Positions 1 to 5,357 of a stretch of DNA of 5,357 nt are shown one piece after another. Position 1 is the first letter of the stretch. Each line of letters starts with the position of its first letter. The DNA lies in assembly GCA_016744485.1 (NCBI GenBank), contig JADGEG010000136.1, positions 1 to 5,357 of the forward strand, written 5' to 3'. Below the pieces are notes generated by a model. It did no database searches. It was not told where the DNA came from and saw only the letters and a list, made by a program, of their open reading frames with translations. The stretch is from Arcobacter sp. GTDB taxonomy: Bacteria > Campylobacterota > Campylobacteria > Campylobacterales > Arcobacteraceae. The translations under genes were made by a program, and so were the position numbers.

Positions 1-321
1 GATGATAAGCACTTAAATAAAAAATATTATTATATTTTCTTAACTGCCTTAAATCAGACTTATTGGATTATTGGCTCAAGTATTGGCGCCATTGTTGGCT
101 CAAATATAAATTTTAATACAAAAGGCTTAGAGTTTTCTCTAACTGCTTTATTTGTAGTTTTATGTATAGAGCAATATAAAAAATTAAAAAATATACTTCC
201 TTTTATCTTAGCTTTATTTACCTCTTTATTTTCACTTTTATTCATTCCAAGCGATAAGATGTTAGTTTTTTCTATTATTTTTGCATTATTTTTGATGTTT
301 AGTTTTAAAAAAAGAATTTAA
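1..321 (+). CDS. azlC: AzlC family branched-chain amino acid exporter large subunit (3' part only)
   Basis: This is the last 106 codons of an open frame entered at base 1 and ending at TAA 319-321; the 5' half lies outside the window (family members are about 230 residues). AzlC (YgaZ in E. coli) is the large inner-membrane subunit of a two-component branched-chain amino acid exporter. The visible part carries a recognisable AzlC signature: LNQTYWIIGSSIGAIVGSN (residues 17-35 of the visible part), then KGLEFSLTALFVVLCIEQ (41-58), followed by two further hydrophobic segments (about 65-82 and 87-101) and a short basic tail. Only one base separates its stop from the next ATG, which encodes the usual partner AzlD, so the pair is surely co-transcribed and probably translationally coupled. 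The family call is secure; the substrate is inferred from the family. Confidence 0.9.
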   Translation, partial: DDKHLNKKYYYIFLTALNQTYWIIGSSIGAIVGSNINFNTKGLEFSLTALFVVLCIEQYKKLKNILPFILALFTSLFSLLFIPSDKMLVFSIIFALFLMFSFKKRI

Positions 322-322
322 A

Positions 323-640
323 ATGAATGACTTAGAGATATACATAGCCATTGCAATTATGACTATAGTTAATTATTTTACAAGGGTATTGCCATTTTTA
401 TTTTTCAAAAATAAAGACTTGCCACCCTACCTTGTTTTTATAGAACAAAAATTTCCAGCAATAATAATGACAATATTGGTTGTATACTCTATAAAAAATG
501 TAGATTTTGTAAATGAACTTTATGGAATTAGAGAGATACTTGCTATTTTCTGCACCGCCTTACTTCATATATATCTTAAAAACTATTTAATATCTATTTT
601 CTTAGGAACTATTTTTTATATGTTTTTGGTTCAGTTTTAA
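323..640 (+). CDS. azlD: AzlD family branched-chain amino acid exporter small subunit
   Basis: A 105-residue, very hydrophobic protein with about four predicted membrane segments (roughly residues 5-17, 22-28 leading into a loop, 44-58, 70-86 and 89-104). The motif TRVLPFLFF (20-28) followed by a short polar loop and KFPAIIMTILVVYSIK (43-58) matches the AzlD/YgaH pattern of a conserved Arg-x-x-Pro-Phe and a Pro-containing helix. AzlD is the small subunit that works with AzlC to export branched-chain amino acids; in B. subtilis loss of control of azlCD gives 4-azaleucine resistance. The start at 323 lies one base after the azlC stop. Only a weak purine-rich stretch (AAAAAAAGAA) precedes it, consistent with reinitiation after azlC. 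Length is normal for the family. Confidence 0.9.
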   Translation: MNDLEIYIAIAIMTIVNYFTRVLPFLFFKNKDLPPYLVFIEQKFPAIIMTILVVYSIKNVDFVNELYGIREILAIFCTALLHIYLKNYLISIFLGTIFYMFLVQF

Positions 641-728
641 TTACTGAAATAAAAGAAAAATTATTTTAAATTAAGTGTTTTTTAGATAAAGTAATTATAA
701 TTTTATTATATTATTTTTAAGGTTTAAA
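641..728 (+). promoter_or_regulatory. intergenic region with candidate sigma-70 promoter for the downstream operon
   Basis: This is the only real gap in the window and is almost pure A/T. A perfect TATAAT hexamer lies at 696-701, preceded by a T-rich stretch (678-683) rather than a strong -35 box. That resembles Campylobacterota housekeeping promoters, where the -35 is poorly conserved. The -10 is about 27 bases upstream of the next ATG, implying a short leader. No GG-N10-GC sigma-54 pattern was seen. No convincing hairpin with a T-run was found after azlD, so readthrough from azlCD cannot be excluded. In sequence this AT-rich, a TATAAT can arise by chance. Confidence 0.45.
718..722 (+). promoter_or_regulatory. 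ribosome binding site of the Cache-domain gene
   Basis: TAAGG ends six bases before the ATG at 729, a good Shine-Dalgarno position. It supports 729 as the start of the downstream gene. Confidence 0.6.
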
Positions 729-1682
729 ATGTTTAGTTTTTTTAAGTTTATTCAAAACTTCATGCAAGGTTTAAAGCGAAAGAAAGGTCTGTGGTTTACA
801 ATTCTTGGTGTTTCTTCTGTCATAGGAATATTTTTGTCTATGTATTTGTTGATAAGTATGACAAAAACTGTTTCTGCTGAAGTTTATACAAACATTTCTC
901 AAACATATAAAGAAACTTTAAAAAATAAAATTAAAAAACGAGAAAGTGAGTTTAAAAACTTATTATCCTTAATAAAAATAGAGCAAACTTTTTTAAATGA
1001 TATTAAGAACAATAAACTAAATAAAGTTAACAATCAATTAAATTCTTACAATGAGAATTTTACAAAATCTAAAATAAATGATTTAACAATTAAATTTTAT
1101 TCATCAAACAATCAAATTAATCAATATAGAAGTAGTGTTAATTTTGTAATTAAAAATAAAAATCCTAACTTTGGTATTGAGGTTTTATCTGATGGAATAT
1201 TTTTGTCATTATTGGAACCTGTTATTAAAGATAAGGAAATTTTGGGTGTTTTAGAAATTAAAGAACCTCTTTATTCGCTTAAAAAAGATTTTACAAAAGA
1301 TAATGGTATATTTTTATTTTTACTTGATGAAAAAATGTTAAAAACATTATCTCCAAAAGCAAGAAATGGAAGATATAAGTTGATTATGAATAATCTTTAT
1401 GTGGAAGAGTTAAGATATAACAGTTCTTTTTATGGAAAAATATTAGAAAAAGGAAAGGATGGCTTTAAGAAATTGTTAAATGACAATTATTACCTTGATA
1501 AGGTTTATTTTAAAACATATGATAAAATATCTGATATAAATGGTAATATTATAGGTATTGCTGTATTAGGTGAAGTAGTAGAAGGTAGTGGAGCATTTGT
1601 GAATATAGTTCATAATATGACAAAAACAGTTACTACAGTTGCTTTAGGTTTAGTAATATCAATATTACTATTTATGTTTTAG
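729..1682 (+). CDS. membrane-anchored dCache-like sensor protein without output domain
   Basis: A 317-residue protein with a short basic cytoplasmic N terminus (1-20), a first TM helix (about 21-43), a periplasmic region of about 255 residues and a second TM helix (about 301-317) that ends the protein. After TM1 comes a long, Lys-rich helical stretch (about 50-115), then GIEVLSDGIFLSLLEPVI with KEILGVLEIKEPL (149-181), and later YYLDKVYFKTYDKISD with INGNIIGIAVLGEVV (254-284). These are the beta-strand signatures of double-Cache (dCache_3-like) ligand-binding domains found in chemoreceptors and histidine kinases. Nothing follows TM2: no HAMP, MCP, kinase or GGDEF domain, and bases after the TAG stop do not extend the frame usefully. 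It is the first gene of a tight operon, 13 bases before the MotA-like gene, so it probably acts by protein-protein contact with that membrane complex (inference). The ligand is unknown. A truncated chemoreceptor is an alternative, but the good start, RBS and operon position argue for a functional protein. Confidence 0.8.
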   Translation: MFSFFKFIQNFMQGLKRKKGLWFTILGVSSVIGIFLSMYLLISMTKTVSAEVYTNISQTYKETLKNKIKKRESEFKNLLSLIKIEQTFLNDIKNNKLNKVNNQLNSYNENFTKSKINDLTIKFYSSNNQINQYRSSVNFVIKNKNPNFGIEVLSDGIFLSLLEPVIKDKEILGVLEIKEPLYSLKKDFTKDNGIFLFLLDEKMLKTLSPKARNGRYKLIMNNLYVEELRYNSSFYGKILEKGKDGFKKLLNDNYYLDKVYFKTYDKISDINGNIIGIAVLGEVVEGSGAFVNIVHNMTKTVTTVALGLVISILLFMF

Positions 1683-1686
1683 AAGG
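1683..1686 (+). promoter_or_regulatory. ribosome binding site of the MotA-like gene
   Basis: AAGG lies directly after the TAG stop of the Cache gene and nine bases before ATG 1696. It supports the chosen start and tight coupling of the two genes. Confidence 0.55.
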
Positions 1687-1695
1687 TTATTAAAT

Positions 1696-2874
1696 ATGAG
1701 ACGAATTAAAATTTTAAAGATATTTTTTGTTTTTATACTTTTTTTAGTTTTTTTAGTTTTTTCTAATTTTACTGTAATTAGTACTTTTTTTATGGCTACT
1801 TTAACATTTAACATAGCTATTTTTACAATATTTTCAATTGGTTTAATTGTAGTTTATCAATCTGCTGTTAGGCTTACTATTCTCTCAGGAACATTTGGAA
1901 TTTTAGCATATAAAAAAGGAAAAGACTTAGAGTTCTACTTAAAAGGGATTACTAATGTGTTTCCTGCAACCATTGCTTTTATGTTTGAAAAAAGAGCTCA
2001 CAAAGGTGTATTATATTTTACTAGTAGTGAAGCTAAAGATGTTTCAGAATGGTTAAGTGAGCAATTTTTTAATCAAAAAGGTTATACAAGCTTTTTTGTA
2101 GGTACTTCTTTGATGCTAGGATTATTTGGAACATTTACAGGTTTACTTGTAGCAATTGATGAAATGGGTGCTATTATATTGTCTTTTGGTGGAGATGATA
2201 TTGATTTAGGTGAAGTTATGACTAGCTTCGCAGGACCTCTTGGTGGTATGTCTATTGGTTTTGCTTCATCTTTATTTGGTGTGGCTTCTGCTATTATATT
2301 AAATATCATGCAGTATATTTTAGCAAGAAACCAAGCAGCTTTTTTAGAAGATGTGGAAGACTGGATGAAGGGAAAAATGATTGAGTCGCAAAGCTCAGAT
2401 GTACTAGAAGAAATAAAAGATGGTTCTTTAGGGCATATATCTAATATAGCATCAGGAGGAGTAGGAACTCAAGCTCAACAATCTTCAGGAGGAGAAGTTT
2501 CAAGTGGTGTTTTAAATATTTTTATTGATACTATTTCAGAATTTACTGATAAGCTAGATAAGGCTAATAACATGTCAACAGATATGTATAGTGTAATTTC
2601 TAATAATTTGGTACAAAGTAATAGTTCTAAAGAGAAAGAAAAAATATTATTAGAAGGTATTTTGAATAATTTAAAAGAATTAAACGTTAACCAATTTTCT
2701 AACTCAGCTATGATGGAAGAATCTTTACAAGATATTTCAAATATAATTATGGCAGAACATAAAACTATGAAAAAAACCTTGAGTTTACAAGAAGATAATA
2801 ATAAAATTTTACTAGAAATGGTGTCAACATTAAATAAAAAAATTGACAAACTTGAGTCTTCTTTTGCTAAATAA
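1696..2874 (+). CDS. MotA/TolQ/ExbB-type proton channel subunit with extended C-terminal tail
   Basis: A 392-residue inner-membrane protein. TM1 (about 8-26) and TM2 (about 35-56) are followed by a cytoplasmic region of about 75 residues, then TM3 (about 131-157) and TM4 (about 184-209), the MotA-like topology. TM3 holds the family motif LGLFGTFTGL (141-150). The segment before and in TM4 holds GPLGGMSIGFASSLFGVAS (180-198), the small-residue-rich channel helix typical of MotA/TolQ/ExbB. Such proteins form pentamers around a dimer of a MotB/TolR/ExbD partner and convert ion flow into movement; the partner is the next gene. After TM4 there are about 180 further residues: a Gly/Ser/Gln-rich linker (253-272) and helical, partly heptad-like segments (about 273-305 and 311-390). 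That tail is absent from ExbB and TolQ and unlike flagellar MotA. The flagellar-type MotA loop motifs were not seen, so this is a non-flagellar stator. Alternative readings are a ZorA-like protein or an ExbB for TonB-type transport; neither fits the TolC neighbour as well. Confidence 0.85.
   Translation: MRRIKILKIFFVFILFLVFLVFSNFTVISTFFMATLTFNIAIFTIFSIGLIVVYQSAVRLTILSGTFGILAYKKGKDLEFYLKGITNVFPATIAFMFEKRAHKGVLYFTSSEAKDVSEWLSEQFFNQKGYTSFFVGTSLMLGLFGTFTGLLVAIDEMGAIILSFGGDDIDLGEVMTSFAGPLGGMSIGFASSLFGVASAIILNIMQYILARNQAAFLEDVEDWMKGKMIESQSSDVLEEIKDGSLGHISNIASGGVGTQAQQSSGGEVSSGVLNIFIDTISEFTDKLDKANNMSTDMYSVISNNLVQSNSSKEKEKILLEGILNNLKELNVNQFSNSAMMEESLQDISNIIMAEHKTMKKTLSLQEDNNKILLEMVSTLNKKIDKLESSFAK
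1739..1762 (+). repeat. 9-base tandem repeat (TTTTTTTAG, about 2.7 copies) inside TM1 of the MotA-like gene
   Basis: Two exact copies of TTTTTTTAG (1739-1747 and 1748-1756) are followed by six more T (1757-1762). In frame this encodes a Phe-Leu-Val repeat in the first membrane helix (residues 16-22). The unit is a multiple of three, so gain or loss of a copy would keep the frame, while slippage in a T7 tract would break it. It may simply reflect low-complexity codon use in a hydrophobic helix. Confidence 0.6.
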
Positions 2875-2885
2875 AAGTAGTTGTA

Positions 2886-3605
2886 ATGGCAAATAGATGT
2901 GAAGACGAATTTAACCCATGGCCGTCATTCGTTGATATTTTTTCATCAGTGATTCTTGTTTTATTATTATTTTTATTAGTGATTTTAGTTAATTTAGGAT
3001 ATTATGCTCAATTTAAATATAAAGTTTCATATACAGGCTCAATATCATCAGATGAACTTATATTAAATGATCATCCAAGTAAAGTAAAAATAAAAGAAAA
3101 AATTATAGAAAGTACATCACAAAAAGAAGCTCAAACTACACAATCAGAAGTAGTTATATTGCGAAAAACCATTAAAGAACCAATAGAAAAAAAAGGGATA
3201 AAAGGCGTGATATCTGGTGGAGTTGACATATTTGATGTAAGAGATGATGATAATGAATCTAAACAAACTATAATATTAAATGATGAGTATGTCATTGTTA
3301 CATTCCAAGGAAGTGAAATGTTTTTAGATAATGCATCAATGAAAAAAGTTAAAAAGTTTATAGATGGTATAAAAACTAAATATAAACAGCATCAAATTAT
3401 CATAAGTGCTTATGATATTAAAGGACAAATTAGTGCAACTATTACAAAACAAATTTCACTAGCAAGATCTATTGGAGCTAGAAATTTAATAAGAAAAATG
3501 GATTATGCAAAAAAAGATGTAAAAATAAACCTTAGAAGTACTTTTAATATTAAAGAAAACATAAAAAGTAATAATGGCTATATTGTTGTAAGGGTTAAAA
3601 AATAA
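2886..3605 (+). CDS. MotB/OmpA-like stator partner with peptidoglycan-binding domain
   Basis: A 239-residue protein with a short N terminus, one TM helix (about 16-40), a linker (about 41-130) and a C-terminal OmpA-like domain (about 131-239). The helix start NPWPSFVDIFSSVILVLLLF (10-29) has an Asp (D17) at the place of the essential ion-binding Asp of MotB (D32 in E. coli) and of other OmpA/MotB-type stators. The OmpA-like domain is divergent: SEMFLDNASMKKVKKFI (143-159), then IIISAYDIKG (171-180) and QISLARSIGARNLI (189-202). The canonical GH-T-D motif has become SAYD, but the Asp (D177) and the Arg (R194) that normally bind diaminopimelate appear kept. It starts 11 bases after the MotA-like gene with only a weak RBS (AAAGTAG), suggesting translational coupling. 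With that gene it should form a peptidoglycan-anchored, ion-driven complex. Its length and OmpA domain separate it from the short ExbD and TolR. Confidence 0.85.
   Translation: MANRCEDEFNPWPSFVDIFSSVILVLLLFLLVILVNLGYYAQFKYKVSYTGSISSDELILNDHPSKVKIKEKIIESTSQKEAQTTQSEVVILRKTIKEPIEKKGIKGVISGGVDIFDVRDDDNESKQTIILNDEYVIVTFQGSEMFLDNASMKKVKKFIDGIKTKYKQHQIIISAYDIKGQISATITKQISLARSIGARNLIRKMDYAKKDVKINLRSTFNIKENIKSNNGYIVVRVKK
3590..3594 (+). promoter_or_regulatory. ribosome binding site of the TolC-like gene, inside the MotB-like gene
   Basis: AAGGG ends ten bases before ATG 3605 and lies within the last codons of the MotB-like gene. It supports ATG 3605 over the in-frame ATG at 3614, which would be 19 bases away. 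The stop and start overlap as TAATG. Confidence 0.5.
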
Positions 3606-5357
3606 TGAAATTAATGTATAAAATCAACTTAATATTAATATTATTTATTTCTTTACCATTATTTTTATCTGCCAAAGAAGATAGTTCTATATTAAAAAAT
3701 AAAAAATACATAATTCCTAAATATATTGATTTATCTAAAAAAATTAAAACTTATAGTTCTGAGCTTAATCACAAACTAGATAAATATACAAAAGTTAAAT
3801 TAATTGATGTAGTATTAGAGAGTTTGTCAAATAGTGATATATTAAAATCTGCTAAAGAAGAAGTAATAAAAAGTGAAATAGAATTGAATAATGCAATGGC
3901 ATCCTATTATCCAATAGTAAACTTTAAATATACTTTTGGAAAAACAAGAGCATATCCAGGAGATAAAAAAGTTAAATATAAATACAACAAAGATAGAGCT
4001 TATAATTTTACCGTTAATCAAAATTTGTATTCAGGCGGTTCTACTTATTATTCTGTAATTAATGCTAGAAAAAAACTATCTTATAATAAAAATAATTATG
4101 AAATAGCTCTTACTCAAAATATAAAAAAGTCAATTGAAGCATATTTTAAAGTAGTGTTTACAAATAGAAATTTGCTAATACATAAACGGAATATAAAAAC
4201 ATTAAATAAAATTTTAAAAATCACACAGTTAAAATTTGACAGTGGGGCACTATCTTTAGGGGATATTACATCTATTAAATTAAGTGTTACTAGTGCAAAA
4301 TTAAAAGTATTAAAAATTCAATCAAAATTTATCCAAGCATTACGATATTATGAATATATTGTTGGAGTAAATTTTATTAATACTTTACCATATGAAAAAA
4401 ATTTTGATATTAATTTTATAGATTTTGAAAGTTTATTTAAAAGAGCATTATCAAAAAATAAAAATCTTATTAGTTATTATAAAAATATTGAAATACAAAA
4501 AAATAGTTTAAATACTGCAAAAGCATCATTAAAACCAAAACTTGATTTAAAATTATCTTACGATAAAATACTAGATAAAAGCGATTTTACAATTAAAGAA
4601 AATACTGCTCAAGCAGAATTTAAATTAAGTTATAATTTATTTAATGGTGGAAAAGATATAAACTCTGTATTAAAAGTTTCTAGTAATATTAGGGATTTAC
4701 ATAATAAATTAAATGAAGCAATAAGAAAATTAAAATGGGATTTATCTAAGGCATATATATCAGTTTTATCAAATAAAGAATCTTTAAGCAATAATGTGCT
4801 TGAAGTAACAACTTCCAGAAAAATGGTAAAAGCTTATTGGCAGGCTTTTGAACTAGGTGAACAAGAGTTACAAATATTACTTCAAGGACAAAAACAACTT
4901 AATACTGCTGAAGCAGACTTAATTAAAAATGAACAAAGTTATATAAAAGATTTTTTTACTATTCTAAATTTAAGTGGTGATTTAGCATCATTTTTTGATG
5001 TTGATCCTCAAGATGTTAAATTTATAAACTTCTCCAAAAGTGATTATAAAGTCAATGTTTATACAAATAAACATATTGATTTAGATTTAAACAAAAAAAC
5101 ATCTACTTTAACAAATAAGCTTAATAAAACGATGAATATAACACTTCCTAAAATATCTTTAAATGATAATATTAAAGGTTTTATTAAAAAATTTTTTACT
5201 TTTAAAGATGAAGATTATAGTTTAGAAATTTCTTCTTTTAAAAATATTTATGAAGCATTTGCTTTTATAGAAAAAAATAAAATGGAAAATGAAGCTTTTG
5301 CTTATAATTTTGTAAACAATTATAGTATTTTTACTAAAGTAATACTTGGACCTGTCT
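3605..5357 (+). CDS. TolC/LapE-type outer membrane secretion channel with C-terminal SPOR-like domain (3' end outside window)
   Basis: The open frame runs 584 codons from ATG 3605 to the right edge without a stop. A signal peptide is clear: basic start, hydrophobic core, likely cleavage after LSA (residue 23). The TolC double-repeat architecture is visible. In the first half, YYPIVNFKYTFGKTRA (101-116) leads to NFTVNQNLYSGG (134-145) and KFDSGALSLGDITSIKLSVT (210-229). In the second half, SLKPKLDLKLSYD (308-320) leads to EFKLSYNLFNGG (338-349) and AFELGEQELQILLQGQ (414-429). The paired N-L-Y/F-x-GG strands are the outer-membrane barrel signature. The trimer forms an outer-membrane and periplasmic conduit for type I secretion or efflux. 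After the TolC part ends near residue 465 there is a linker of about 70 residues and then a SPOR-like beta-alpha pattern: DYSLEISSFKNIYEAFAFIE (537-556) and YSIFTKVILGP (573-583). SPOR domains bind peptidoglycan. It overlaps the MotB-like gene by one base. Secretion of a large adhesin is inferred by analogy to Lap systems; the ABC transporter is not in view. Confidence 0.88.
   Translation, partial: MKLMYKINLILILFISLPLFLSAKEDSSILKNKKYIIPKYIDLSKKIKTYSSELNHKLDKYTKVKLIDVVLESLSNSDILKSAKEEVIKSEIELNNAMASYYPIVNFKYTFGKTRAYPGDKKVKYKYNKDRAYNFTVNQNLYSGGSTYYSVINARKKLSYNKNNYEIALTQNIKKSIEAYFKVVFTNRNLLIHKRNIKTLNKILKITQLKFDSGALSLGDITSIKLSVTSAKLKVLKIQSKFIQALRYYEYIVGVNFINTLPYEKNFDINFIDFESLFKRALSKNKNLISYYKNIEIQKNSLNTAKASLKPKLDLKLSYDKILDKSDFTIKENTAQAEFKLSYNLFNGGKDINSVLKVSSNIRDLHNKLNEAIRKLKWDLSKAYISVLSNKESLSNNVLEVTTSRKMVKAYWQAFELGEQELQILLQGQKQLNTAEADLIKNEQSYIKDFFTILNLSGDLASFFDVDPQDVKFINFSKSDYKVNVYTNKHIDLDLNKKTSTLTNKLNKTMNITLPKISLNDNIKGFIKKFFTFKDEDYSLEISSFKNIYEAFAFIEKNKMENEAFAYNFVNNYSIFTKVILGPV

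Noticed and set aside
60..245. Minus-strand open frame of 61 codons opposite azlC
   Set aside because: It lies wholly antisense to a clear AzlC coding frame, shows no recognisable domain and is explained by AT-rich codon use.
641..728. Rho-independent terminator after azlD
   Set aside because: Only weak A/T palindromes exist; no GC-bearing stem followed by a T-run could be found.
2082..2309. Minus-strand open frame of 75 codons opposite TM3-TM4 of the MotA-like gene
   Set aside because: Antisense shadow of conserved channel helices; Pro/Ser-rich composition is what reverse-complemented Gly-rich codons give.
2475..2849. Minus-strand open frame of 124 codons opposite the tail of the MotA-like gene
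   Set aside because: Long only because the forward frame lacks codons that would give antisense stops; no independent RBS, motif or neighbour supports it.
1696..3605. Zorya-type defence (ZorA/ZorB) reading of the MotA-like and MotB-like pair
   Set aside because: The pair resembles ZorAB in general layout, but no ZorC, ZorD, ZorE or other helicase or nuclease gene is adjacent; the next gene is a TolC channel overlapping by one base, and the tail is much shorter than typical ZorA.
1696..3605. Flagellar motor stator motA/motB
   Set aside because: Characteristic flagellar MotA cytoplasmic loop motifs were not seen, the C-terminal tail is too long, and no flagellar genes are nearby.
1..5357. CRISPR array, tRNA, rRNA, insertion sequence or attachment site
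   Set aside because: No spaced repeats, cloverleaf-like segments, transposase frames or terminal inverted repeats were seen; nearly all of the window is accounted for by coding sequence.

Overview
The window is a very AT-rich stretch with all genes on the + strand, closely packed, with TTA/AAA/ATA-dominated codon use. The base composition, short AAGG-type ribosome binding sites and style of the proteins suggest a Campylobacterota bacterium (Arcobacter/Sulfurimonas-like). This is an inference from style; nothing here fixes the species.

Region 1 (1-640) is the end of an azlC gene followed by azlD. Together they form a two-subunit branched-chain amino acid exporter of the AzlCD/YgaZH type. This is ordinary housekeeping and probably a separate transcription unit.

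Region 2 (641-728) is an 88-base intergenic gap with a plausible sigma-70 -10 box (TATAAT) and a ribosome binding site. It probably holds the promoter of the next operon.

Region 3 (729 to the right edge) is a tight four-gene operon with gaps of 13 and 11 bases and then a 1-base overlap. The genes encode (a) a two-TM protein with a periplasmic dCache-like sensor domain and no cytoplasmic output domain; (b) a MotA/TolQ/ExbB-type proton-channel subunit with a long C-terminal, partly coiled-coil tail; (c) its MotB-like partner, with one TM helix carrying the ion-binding Asp and a divergent OmpA-like peptidoglycan-binding domain; and (d) a TolC/LapE-type outer-membrane secretion channel that runs into a SPOR-like domain at its C terminus and off the window.

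The combination suggests a proton-motive-force-driven, peptidoglycan-anchored stator module associated with a type I secretion outer-membrane channel. By analogy with Lap/Bpf-type systems, the missing right-hand part may encode an ABC exporter, a membrane fusion protein and a large RTX adhesin. The Cache protein could provide a periplasmic input to the complex. The individual families are well known. The coupling of an ion-driven stator and a free-standing Cache sensor to a SPOR-tailed TolC is the most interesting thing in the window.
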